A stretch of 64,000 nucleotides of DNA, from the NCBI RefSeq assembly GCF_910592395.1, contig NC_088312.1, forward strand, positions 1,552,001 to 1,616,000, given 5' to 3'. The position numbers and the translations under genes were made by a program. Positions 1 to 10,413 of the stretch are shown here, in pieces; position 1 is the first letter of the stretch; every line of letters begins with the position of its first letter. The notes beneath the pieces were generated by a model, which was not told the DNA's origin, did not search any database, and worked only from the letters and a program-made list of their open reading frames with translations. Origin of the DNA: Lineus longissimus. Taxonomy: Eukaryota > Nemertea > Pilidiophora > Heteronemertea > Lineidae.

Positions 1-433
1 AAGACGTCAGGCTCTAAGATGGCATTCTGGTGTAATTCAGCACTTTTGGCGCTATTGGATCAAAAGTTATTGAATGGGTTCCTCTAACCTAGTGGATTAT
101 GTATACAGATGTGCAAGCACAGACTGCACATCGTTACGAGATATCTTTTCTGAACAATGGCTGACTATCCTGTCTGCAACATTCTGTCATCCAGTTCAAT
201 TTAGACAAAGACCAAGGCAGTGTGGTTAGTCACGCTAGCTAGAAGCTAATGTCTTAAATTGGAATTTACTAATTAGCAGGAGAAATTTGGCCGCAGTAGG
301 GTAACCATGCACACAAGAGATATTACTCACTCTTGTCCAGCCTTTGTGGAGGAAACAAATCTCCTTTTTGATTCTTTTGTTCATACATCATCAATTATTT
401 ATTAGCAAGCAATATACTTGATGGTCACTGTTT

Positions 434-688
434 AGAAGGAATTATACCAAGACAAGGACTACCACAGAAGGAATTATACCAAGACAAGGACTACCATAGA
501 AGGAATTATACCAAGACAAGGACTACCATAGAAGGAATTATACCAAGACAAGGACTACCATAGAAGGAATTATACCAAGACAAGGACTACCATAGAAGGA
601 ATTATACCAAGACAAGGACTACCATAGAAGGAATTATACCAAGACAAGGACTACCATAGAAGGAATTATACCAAGACAAGGACTACCA
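434..688. repeat. Minisatellite, 8 copies of a 32-bp unit
   Basis: Eight near-identical head-to-tail copies of a unit beginning AGAAGGAATTATACC and ending GACTACCAT. The only clear variation is a C in the first copy (ACCACAG) and the terminal copy. Copy starts are spaced exactly 32 bases. There are no spacers, so this is not a CRISPR array. It lies in the NAV intron downstream of the second CH exon. Confidence 0.95.
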
Positions 689-1052
689 AAGTCAATGTGT
701 CATATCTTGCAGCTTGGTGACAAAACAACAAAGATCCATTTGAACTAAACTGAGTGCTAATTATCTCCTTTGATGCTGATTCTTTATTTGATGTCTCATC
801 AACCAAGTAATGAATCCCTGGAACTGTCATCACTCTCCCATCGTATTTACACATAGACCATTAAGGAACCTGGCGCAGTGAGAGGTTGCTGAGTGTGTTT
901 GGAACCTTTGACGATGACTAAGGCATAAAAATAGTGTGTAATCAGAATCATCAAATCAATAATGATGGGATTAAATGGCTGTCAAATGTGCATCAGGGGT
1001 GACAAGGATGATTAACGCTTTGACTACCTGGACAGGGAAATGTTTTCCATAA

Positions 1053-1347
1053 AAGTTAAAGTTAAAGTTTAGGGTTTATAGTCTGATATCAACTACGATA
1101 TAGGTTGTCATCTGACTTTACACTTTAACCCCAGTCTGTCCTGAAACCTTTCAGTAGACCACAGATGAGCTGCTCAACCAGCGCTACAATCTGGGCATTT
1201 CTGACCGGTACCCATTTATACACCTGGGTGCAGAGAGGCAAGTAAGACAGAGAGACCAGCCTACAGTCTCACGCCGACAGTGGGGATCGAACCCGGGACC
1301 TCTTGACTGCTGGTCGAGAGTCCAAGCCACTACACCACAGCGGCTCC
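1053..1347 (-). mobile_element. tRNA-derived SINE
   Basis: On the minus strand the head is tRNA-like. The A box is TGGTGTAGTGGCTTGGAC (1337-1320) and the B box is GGTTCGATCCC (1293-1283), starting from GGAGCCGCTG near 1347. A body with CCCAGGTGTATAAATGGG follows, and the element ends in a simple tail of AACTTT units (1056-1072). The head plus long non-tRNA body and repeat tail mark a SINE rather than a tRNA gene. Full-length bounds are approximate. Confidence 0.8.
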
Positions 1348-2625
1348 TGATCCCTTTGGTATGGTGGCTTGTGTACTGCGGCAGATGTTTTGTTCTGATT
1401 TCTATCGCAGGCCTTGAGTAGAACAACTCAGTTGAAGCATCTCGCTAACATATCGCATATTGCAACAAGATCGACAATCATAAATGAAACTGATGAATAA
1501 ATAGGAAAGCAATGATTTCTGAGAAAACGTCAATTTGTCAAGTCGTGAGCAACAGCTGCGGGTAATATCTTGTGCTTCATGCAATAACTCGCAACAAGAA
1601 ATTGTGAGGGGAGGCATGAATCACGATCACACACTCCACTTGGCAGCCAAGGAAACTGCAAATGTCAATACAACATGTTGTCTCCACTAGTGTTTCCTGG
1701 TGTAAGTAAGTGACCGCCAAATAGCCTTGTATCTACGTCGAAGAAAGAGCTGTAGACATCCAGGTTGCAAGGCTTGAAGACATGATACCGATTTCAACTG
1801 AAATGGCAGATGACATTTTGGCAGCACATTCACATGTAACATGTTTGACGTCATCTTAACAACCTTTAACAAACCCAACACATTTACTTACAAAAGCCAA
1901 TTGAATTATTATTCCTAAGCGTAACTGAATAAATTCCAAATATTTCACCAAATAATACTGCAATATCCGTAAAATGACATCAGACGAGATTCAGAGAGCT
2001 CCCACCATGTATCACCTACATCCAGTAGCAACCATGTGCTGAGAGTGAATGTGTAGCTCCGGCTGATCCATTGACTGAGGAGCACTGTCTTCTATAGCAT
2101 GGGTAAACACAGGGATTAGGGCTGCAGGTAGGATATGATGATGGGGATAGATGCACAAGGGGTTTAGCCCCTGGCAATGAAAAGGAGATAAACTGCATTG
2201 AGGAAAGCTTCTTTTTATCTGCTTGTTGCACACAGGCAATTAGGCAGTCTTTGCCATGAAAACAGCCTGGCAGCCCCTGGAAAAAAGATCACTATTTTCC
2301 ACATGGCCAAGACAGTTACACAAATAATGAAAGTTATTGTTTAGAACTGGGACCAGTGTAGTTAAGGCTGCCATACAAAGGCAAAGAAGATGACCATCAT
2401 TGCTATTCTACCTACAGGAAACAACTTATCAAAAGGCTAGGGTATGGCATAACTTAATGAATATTATGACTTAACACCAGCATTTATCTACCAATAGTTT
2501 CCTTTCCAATTTCACACCCGTAACAAAGATTTTCATTACCCATTACCCGCAATCCCAGGACGCATTGCCCATTACTCGCAATCCCAGGAGACGTGCAGGA
2601 GAATTGACAACAAACGATGACTCAC
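1348..2625 (-). other. NAV intron downstream of exon 2626-2678
   Basis: Intronic sequence with no supported gene, apart from the short tandem duplication at 2494-2592 listed separately. I searched the minus strand from here to position 1 for the next CH-domain exon and did not find it. Confidence 0.6.
2494..2592. repeat. Short imperfect tandem duplication
   Basis: The segment CATTACCCGCAATCCCAGGA is followed about 30 bases later by a close copy (CATTACTCGCAATCCCAGGA). It lies just downstream of the NAV exon at 2626-2678 on the minus strand. Confidence 0.5.
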
Positions 2626-2678
2626 CATCTGAGCAGAGTTTCTGGGTTTCGACTTGATGTCTCGAACCTTCTCATTGG
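2626..2678 (-). CDS. NAV: Neuron navigator (NAV) exon, second CH-domain exon
   Basis: This 53-base minus-strand exon follows a TTTCAG acceptor and ends ATG|GTGAGT. Joined to the single base left by the exon at 6612-6729 it reads T, then NEKVRDIKSKPRNSAQM. That matches the NAV2/NAV3 CH-domain segment NEKIEDINGCPKNRSQM in length and pattern. It begins in phase 1 and ends in phase 0. The next expected piece of the domain, starting around IENIDACL, is not visible in the remaining 2.6 kb, so the gene runs off the left edge. NAV proteins are large cytoskeletal proteins of axon guidance and cell migration with an N-terminal CH domain and a C-terminal AAA domain; only the N-terminus lies here. Confidence 0.92.
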
Positions 2679-4739
2679 CTGAAATGACAAAGCAGAGAAT
2701 AGGTTAAAGGTGATTGGCTGGTTATGGAAACAAATATCTGGAAATTGTTTCGAAAAGTGATGATCATCAAAATGCTACAAAGATTTATGCTTTCATACAT
2801 ATTCATAACACGTTTTCCAACTCACTAATGATAGTCTTAAAAGAAATGTATACAATCTCTGTAACTACATGTATATTAATAGACCCATCAAATTTGGCAA
2901 TAGATTTTCACCAAGGAAACTGATCATATCATCTAGTGATCTACGCCCAATCCCTCGAGCCTGATTCCTTCATTACCCAAAGTTTGCCATCATCAGTCAG
3001 CAGGCCCAGGGGATTATATCCTTAATGATTTCAATATCAGCTGCAGGTTGATATAGATCACATCATATTTGAAGGTGCTAATGAGAGTTTAGAAATATAC
3101 CTTAGATAAAGAATAAGCAAATACTACTCTTTATTTATTGTTGCTTACATGTAATGAATTCCTGATGAAACATAAGATGTCAGAGCGTTAGCAGATTCAA
3201 AAATATCTTATACCCAAAAGATCAAAGCCCAGCCTTCACAGGCTATGCTTTCTCAAGGCAGTGCAGATTGCTGTCATTCTTTCAAATAAAAAACTAATAC
3301 TGGTTTCAAAGATACAAGGCTCAGGCAAGCCTCCTATTTCAGCTCTAAACGAACAGGCGAAAACTTTTCTGATACGAACTGGTCAGAAGCAAAAGCAGTA
3401 TTATCAGTGTTGAATGGAACACTCCATACCAGTCATAACGACAGGCTCCTGCGTATGACATTGGAGAATGCTGGAGTGCCTGAGAGAATCTTTTCTTTCC
3501 CTGGCAGGCAATATCAACAGCTAAGAGCACCTTCAAGGAGATAGCGGAAGTCATCACAGCAGTGAGTCACCCCCTCAAAAAGCAACAGCTCATGAACTGT
3601 TGCTGCACGGCTTTCAAGGATACTTTAGCTCCATGCCTTGCATCTCATCAGCTCATTACTAAAGACACTTGATACTCAGCTTATTGAGTTCTTTCTCAAG
3701 AATCAAATCAGTTTCATCACATCCAACAGATCTTATAGTTGTTGCTGTTAATAACTCCTGTGCTTATAACTGCAAATTGTAGCCATAAACACTGACCTAA
3801 CAAAAGGCGACCAGAACATTTGTAATTGATATTGCAGAGATAGATTTGCTGCATTCTTGAATAGTCAGTGAGCTACTATGTGCATGTTTACCAAAGCCAA
3901 TTCAGAATCTCTTGAAAACTCAAGATCTGGTTCATTTGCCAGTCTCTCGATCCATCAACATGAATCATATCCCGGACCAATAATGTCCAGCAGGAGAGGA
4001 ACGAGCAGAAATCTCCGCCAAACACTTCAAAGCCATTTCAACTCTCTTTCTAATTACCAATCAGAGGCGAAATGTTCGCGAGATGAATCAAAGGACACTC
4101 AATATCCCCAAGCAACAGTCTACTCCCAGTTCGTCATAGGGAACTGTCAGGGAGAAGCACCATACACAAACTCAAGCACTGTCCTGCAGTTTCTCATTGA
4201 TTTGTTTGGAAACTGGACATTCTACAGTTGGAAGTTAAATCTCGTGGTGAGATTGGGGTCCTTCTTGATTTGCACAGCCCTGCTGAGGACCATATTAGGA
4301 ATCAAGGAAGTGCCGTGAGAAAAGGCCATTCATTCAGTAATTGCACTCAAAGTAACGATTGCAGAAAGTTTACAAAATCTGATAAGGTTTGTTTCTCATC
4401 TGACTATCTTGAAAACCTAATCTAAATGAACCTTGCTAACAAACCACTTTTATTGATTACAGGAAGAATTCAAAGAGACAATTACTGGATGAAATTGATC
4501 TTTGATAAGAAATGAGCACATTTGCTTCCAATGGCACTTAAATGGTGAAAGTAGCATCGATCAATGACAGGTAGCTTTAAAGAAATGTGAGATGGGGTAC
4601 AATTTGTTTAGCAAGGCTTACAGACAGCAGCAAGTTACAGGTGACAATTTGACTTTTGGCCATCTAGCTGCTAGCCGTAGGAAAGGTGCTGGGCTAACAA
4701 ATGACAACGAGAGATGTACTACACCACCTGAAAATGGAC

Positions 4740-5110
4740 CACAAATCTTGGTTCGCGAACCAATGCCGCACCATCGAAAATCCACCAAGTGCTTACACCA
4801 GCGCTGCAGCTAGTTATAAAATCCGGCTACAGATGGCGCGCAAACAATAAGCAGAAAGTGCCATTTCGAAAACGCCGCCTGGAGCTGAACCATCTAACTA
4901 GCTAATTGCCGATCCATTTGCGCGTACACCACGACAAAGCCGAGCTTTTAACAAGCCGGGCGAATTTGGACCATCAAGCTTGGTGGGACAAATTCGCCCG
5001 GCAATTTGTATCGGCAATGGATTGCCGAACCAATTTGTCGCGGCAATGTGGTGGTGTACGTGCAATTGGTCCACCAATATTTCGTGGTGTAAGCGCAGCT
5101 ATAGTCACAT
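4740..5110. mobile_element. Foldback-like palindromic element
   Basis: A GC- and CpG-richer island is packed with self-complementary segments: the perfect palindrome TTGGTTCGCGAACCAA (4748-4763); GCCGGGCGAATTTG (4955-4968) against CAAATTCGCCCGGC (4989-5002); CGGCAATGGATTGCCG (5012-5027); and outer arms GCTTACACCA near 4793 against TGGTGTAAGC near 5085, with GTACACCAC against GTGGTGTAC in between. Nested inverted repeats around one axis suggest a foldback or MITE insertion in the intron between the CH exons. Ends and target duplication are not resolved. Confidence 0.55.
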
Positions 5111-5278
5111 TAAAAGCTCCCCACAGGTGAGAGCTGTATAAACATTTACTCAAGATTTCATTGCTGAACCATCAGGCTGTGACCTCATCTGGTTCCAGGA
5201 TGATAAACTGAATTAGCCGGTGTTAGTCTGACATGAGTGCCAAAAGAAGATTGGAGTGCTGACCCAATGGGAATATAC

Positions 5279-5305
5279 AAGTACATATACATATACATAT
5301 ACAGT
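5279..5305. repeat. CATATA microsatellite
   Basis: A short run of CATATA units in intron sequence. Confidence 0.7.
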
Positions 5306-6611
5306 ATGTTGAGACACAACAGTTTAAAATACTGGAGGCTTTGACCAACCAGAATCCCCACTAAGTACAAAATCTCCAACTCTCAGCCAGGACTTCTGAT
5401 AGTGTATGATCAGAGGGTGTTGCATTCTCAAGCCCCTTTACAAATGTCAGAATTCCCTATGTTCATCCTATGATTACTTCACAAAAAAACATCTAGTGGT
5501 GTTAAATTGCGCTTCCGTGGACAGGATGATTAGAGAATGCTGCATCATGTGATACCGGAGGAAGCTGGGTGTCAGATCAGCCATTTCCGGAAGATGCTGT
5601 AGACATTCTCATCATGTTCTGGGCTCAATAGTTTGTTCACCCATTTTTGAAAAGTATTAACCTTGTGAATATTTTAGATTTCTTTTGATGTGGGGATGCA
5701 CCTGACCCTTCTGTGCCTCTTCCTACTAAGAACTGCTTGACAAGTTGTCCTTACTTAACTGCTTGGTGAAGTTCAATATAACAGCAAAGCAAAGTTTGAT
5801 GCTGCCTGAGTTCATTTACATAAAGATAAAATTTTGACCTGTTCTCTTTATCTCCAATTGCCCGATGGGTGACCCCAGGCAAAAATATTTAGCACCCACC
5901 ATGGCTAACTAGACTCAAGGGAGAGTGGCTAATCATGAGATCTGGCAGACAAACAACATACCCTTTCCATGGTAATAAAGATCATGAATTTGCCAGTATA
6001 AGTTTCATGTCAAGTCTGATAATCTAGATTTATATCCTTATAGATTGTAATATGTTCAGGCATATACTCAGATAACCCCAACCTCTGGAGAAATAGCAGT
6101 TCCATGAGAAAGTGCTAGCAGTTCACCGATATGTCATACCTTACTCAAACATTAACAACACCACTTAGCAGAAAACCCTTTGCAGAAGGAAAGCGTTCGA
6201 ATCTCTTGAGAGCCACACAGCGTAAGAAGTATGAAATATGAATATTTTACAGACCACGACATTCCATGGTACCAGGAGTGTATGACCAGTCATTCACTGC
6301 TGATACATACAGAGACGAAGAACTCCAACGTCACTCAACAGTATCGCCATCTGACATTTAACAGAACGACTACACAGATGATGAGGACATCTATCAATTT
6401 CGAACAGAACTGAGTTCTTCTCACTCTCACAGTTGTGATCGATGATAGACTGGGCAAATGCACCAACTTTGTATACCAATAGAAATACAATGTGTTCATT
6501 TGTTCACATCAATTTTGTCTTTTATTGAGACGAGAGTAGATTCCCAGAGAGATATTAACTGTTAGATCAAAATTCAGCAATAATGTTTAAAGTATGAATA
6601 AGGTCACTTAC

Positions 6612-6729
6612 TGACAGCCTCAATGACGTCCGCCAATAATACACCATCGCTGATATCTTGTTGGAGGTCAGTGATGAAGCGTTTATTTCGAGCTTTCTCT
6701 AGGTAGTGGTTTGCCCAATCTGTGTATAT
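6612..6729 (-). CDS. NAV: Neuron navigator (NAV) exon, first CH-domain exon
   Basis: This 118-base minus-strand exon begins after a strong pyrimidine-rich acceptor (CTTCTTGTTTTGCAG) and ends at A|GTAAGT. It encodes 39 residues plus one base: IYTDWANHYL at the start, then KRFITDLQQDISDGVLLADV. This is the start of the CH domain of NAV2/NAV3, where human proteins have IYTDWANHYLAKSGHKR and DLQQDVTDGVLLAQII. It starts in phase 0, so any upstream exon that splices here must end in phase 0; this is the key to finding the alternative first exons. It ends in phase 1, matching the exon at 2626-2678. CH domains of this family associate with actin and related partners. Single-CH proteins vary in actin affinity, so the exact partner is not inferred. 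Confidence 0.96.
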
Positions 6730-6805
6730 CTGCAAAACAAGAAGAAAACCACATCATTAGAAGTGATTAGGCAATCAAACTAGCAGGGCCTACAACATTA
6801 CCCTC

Positions 6806-6895
6806 AGTCACCATGTTGAAAAAATTTTGAAAATTTTTCAAAATTTTGAACTGACTGAAAGTGGAAAAATTTTGATGGAGATTTGATATTGTTGA
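6806..6895. repeat. Fragment of AAAATTTT-type simple-core repeat
   Basis: The sequence GAAAATTTTTCAAAATTTTG matches the core of the longer copies at 15.3-15.6 and 52.2-52.4 kb. It lies 80-165 bases upstream of the CH-exon acceptor on the minus strand. Confidence 0.5.
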
Positions 6896-7365
6896 AAAAA
6901 GCACCTGAAGTTGTCATGAAATAGAAAGAAACTCCAACTATCCTATGATTATGCACCCACACACAAATGCCTCCACAGACGATCTTTCATCTATCATACA
7001 GACATAAAAACCGTTATGCGATCTAAGAGTACATTCTCACATTCAATATCTAGTCATATGACTTGTGAGAAGAAGTTAGCTTTGATTAGCGCTTACAAAT
7101 CAAATATGAGGCTAGCACTTAATATAAATATCTTTTAACTCAACATATCTTTGGAGAGTGGAAATTCATTTCATGCACATTTCACAAGAAAAGCCAGGTT
7201 TTGTCGGCCTCAGAAGACCTCTTCTCAATTCCTCCCTTTGAATATCATGATCAGTTAATCGCTTCCAGTCTAGATTTAGAAAAGTGCAATTGATAAGTCG
7301 TATTCAAATCGAAGTTTAACGTTGCACCAAATAACTCTGAAAAGCCTAGACGAAGAGTGTACTAC

Positions 7366-7425
7366 CTTTCTCTTGCCTTTGCCAGCTGGGTTGGGCATTG
7401 GGAGCTTTGGAGGCTCTCTAGTCAT
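7366..7425 (-). CDS. NAV: Candidate NAV alternative first coding exon, basic N-terminus
   Basis: The minus-strand ATG at 7425 opens a 20-codon frame, MTREPPKLPMPNPAGKGKRK, that ends AAG|GTAGTA. An in-frame TAG lies 15 bases before the ATG, so this is a true frame start. The end is phase 0 and would join in frame to the CH exon about 640 bases downstream, giving ...GKRK-IYTDWANHYL. The peptide is Pro- and Lys-rich and basic. This is the most proximal of the six candidates and needs none of the recursive splice sites. The donor (GTAGTA) is the weakest of the set, so a second start or chance is possible. Confidence 0.58.
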
Positions 7426-8726
7426 CTTATCTATCAAAGTCTAGCGGATATCCTTCCCACCAGTTAGATCATTGCATGTGTTACACACCAATTTATTTTG
7501 ACCTATTTTGATATCAACACATCATTGTGCGGTCAAGCGGCACACAGACACAATTTGTTTCACCCAACCGTGACCAGGATGTTTCCTTTGAGACAGACGT
7601 GCCAGACAGAGTGAACATTCCTGATAAATCGTAAAAACTTTCTCGTTTTATCAAAAAGTCATTTTATAATTCATCAGCTCAGTTTAGTTGGAATGCTCAA
7701 TTTACCAATGTATGGGTAATAACTCAACAATTTGTTGTCCTAATCAGAATAAATGTTGAACATTAAGCTGATGCTAGTCTCTTTCAAAGCCCAACATGCT
7801 TGAGTAGTGAACTTTTATCATATCATTACAGTTCTGCTACTACATCAGTGGTGTTTCAGTGAAAAACTGTTCAATTCTAGAACAAATTCGGGAGATTCGT
7901 GATGGGGAATTTGTGGTGGTCTCAGAACGTGTTCGGCAGGCAAGGAAACAAAAGCGCCTCCTCTCTTCTCAATTTCTCACCTTGAATCTCAGTTATTCGC
8001 CTCCAGATCTCCATCGTTCATTAATCATTCAAATACTATTTATATTTGTTTAGGAAACACACTCCACCAGCAAGTTATCATTTCTCTCAGCAAACATCAG
8101 CGGAATTGTTTCAATAAGTCGATCAGTGTTGTAATGCATCAGAAATTCAATCACACCACGTTAACAAGAGCGCTGAATCTGTACATCTTTCTATATGAGA
8201 TAAACAGTCACTTTGGCTCTTGTTAAAATGAGCAACGCCAGCACAACCAATGACTTTTGAGGAAGATCGATACTACCGCAGAAAATGGCCCTCAATGTGA
8301 ATAGCTAATGAGATGTCAATAAAGACTTTTGCACCAATCAATAAGCGAGCCACAAACATTAAGCACTCCAAGTCAGCAATACCTGGTCCACTCGAAGGGA
8401 TCAGCTGCACTAACCTACTTAAAGTACCCCGGGGTTGTGGTTTGACCTACATCATTGTAGGTCAGATACCATGATAGGCGGCAACAAGAATGATGCAGTT
8501 GGGTTGATTTGCACTTATTCCAAACACTGAGAAATGACCAAAGATCACCAAGCGTAGTGCCATGAAATCAACTGACCTTCTTGATGTGGTCAAAAAGTGA
8601 ATATTTTTTGGGAGGAAGTAGGTCATACTGTAGCTTAATCATGGTATCTATACCATAAAACAACATCATTTCATAGACAGTGCAACTGGCTTTTTCATGT
8701 TGAAAACCTCACTGGTACTATCAAAC

Positions 8727-8812
8727 ATAAAACACTTGTATTATCTGATAAAACATGACAGAATTTTAATAAAACACTTGTATTATCTGATAAAACATGA
8801 CAGAATTTTAAC
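8727..8812. repeat. Tandem duplication, 2 x 42 bp
   Basis: Two adjacent copies of a 42-base unit beginning AAAACACTTGTATTATCTG and ending CAGAATTTTAA, with almost no divergence, so the duplication is recent. Confidence 0.85.
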
Positions 8813-9768
8813 AAAAGAGCCACAAGAGATTGTTCTATATGAAAATAACCTTGGTAAAAGCCACATGTAATGTCTGCTTCGATTGACCATGGGGATATCA
8901 AACTGAAGTGCTTTTATCTCGTCTGTTCCGTATATCTAATTGATTCCAACTCGTCTGTCAGATATGTTCTGACCAGTTGCTCATCCTCCATTGTACAGCT
9001 TTAAATTGACTGAATGTGAAGTCCCATAAGGTTTCTTTAGATTATTTCTAACTGAATAATCAATCAGTCTCCCATGGCCACAACACTGATTCCCAAATGA
9101 CATCTCGCCGCTGGGGCAACTCATCCAATATAGACTAAAGCAGTAGGAGTTGGAATAGCAAGGGACAAATTAATCCGATAACATGATTTTGAAATTAACC
9201 TCTGGATGGCGGAAATGTACTGAAATTCTCATAATGGGTTTTGAGTTTCCTTCAAGGTCCCAAGGGGAGAAGTAATTATGTCAGGAAATATGAAAATTAG
9301 CCAAGTAGCCCCAAGTCACAAATGACCATTAACAATACTATAACATGCTTGTTGAGCAACTCGATTGCGTGATTAACAACGCTCATTAATAACTCCATAT
9401 TGATCAAAATCCCCCATGGCTAAGTGGTAACATGCTGAAAAAGAAATCGTAACCAGAGATAGCTTAGGATAGTTCATCAATGTCATCATCCTTTGTCTGG
9501 CAGATGTAAGATCATACTGGCAATCTGATTCTTCTGATGAAGGAGTCGGATCGATGATAATTAATGCAACACTCCCCATCGTGGACTGAAGGCAAAGATG
9601 TCTTCGATTCAACAGGATCATGTCAGTTAGAGAGAGGCATGGCGTCAAAATGTCTACTCGATCCAATATTCCAATAATTCAGGAATCATGTCATCAGGTA
9701 TGTTTGGAAAACATTTGACCTTGCGTTAATAGCTCCAACAAGAGATCCTGCATCTTGCAGATCATCCT

Positions 9769-10083
9769 ACACATCATTCTATATTAGGACATTTTAGATT
9801 CCACAGACAGCACACACATCATTCTATATTAGGACATTTTAGATTCCACAGACAACACACACATCATTCTATATTAGGACATTTTAGATTCCAAAGACAA
9901 CACACACATCATTCTATATTAGGACATTTTAGATTCCACAGACAGCACACACATCATTCTATATTAGGACATTTTAGATTCCACAGACAGCACACACATC
10001 ATTCTATATTAGGACATTTTAGATTCCACAGACAGCACACACATCATTCTATATTAGGACATTTTAGATTCCACAGACAGCAC
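9769..10083. repeat. Minisatellite, 7 copies of a 45-bp unit, upstream of the TRP-like gene
   Basis: Seven copies of a unit beginning ACATCATTCTATATTAGG, spaced exactly 45 bases, with only scattered single-base changes. The array ends about 330 bases before the TRP-like start codon and is followed by the small hairpin CGTAGGAGACCCTACG. Confidence 0.95.
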
Positions 10084-10198
10084 CGTAGGAGACCCTACGC
10101 TCCACAATTGGGGACATATTCCTTGTTTTTAAAGCAGCTGCATTTGATCAGCAGGCGAGGTCCTGGAAAACAATACTTGACTTCAGTAAATCGAATCG

Positions 10199-10227
10199 TT
10201 GAACCACCTTTTTTAAAGGTGATTCAA
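10199..10227. other. Inverted repeat upstream of the TRP-like gene
   Basis: TTGAACCACCTTT and AAAGGTGATTCAA pair with one mismatch around a short centre, about 190 bases before the TRP-like ATG. Role unknown. Confidence 0.4.
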
Positions 10228-10413
10228 TTAAGTAAAGAACCTTAATTTGTAGGTGTTTACTCAAGAGCAGATGCTGAAGCACAACAGTTGACATTGACAC
10301 CCCTTGACCAGAGTAGGTGTCTGAGTAAATAGTTAATACCAGGGGTATGTGGTGATATCAAACCAAACATCAGCCGTCCAACATTTTAGGTCTCACTTGA
10401 TCGAGATGACACA

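Larger units (their letters stand above)
2679..6611 (-). other. NAV intron between the two CH exons
   Basis: A 3.9-kb phase-1 intron. Apart from the foldback-like element and a CATATA run, I see only AT-rich sequence. An open frame at 3878-4318 on the plus strand shows no domain and is within chance length. Confidence 0.7.
7426..10413. other. Intron sequence between NAV first exon 7.4 kb and the TRP-like gene
   Basis: It holds the 42-bp duplication and the 45-bp minisatellite. Otherwise no supported coding or RNA gene. Confidence 0.6.

Noticed and set aside
434-688. Regular repeats resembling a CRISPR array
   Set aside because: The 32-base units abut with no unique spacers, and the context is eukaryotic intron.
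1283-1337. tRNA gene on the minus strand
   Set aside because: A and B boxes are present, but the molecule does not close as a cloverleaf and runs into a SINE body and repeat tail.
3878-4318. 146-residue plus-strand open frame
   Set aside because: No domain, no conserved motif, and a length expected by chance in this much AT-rich sequence.
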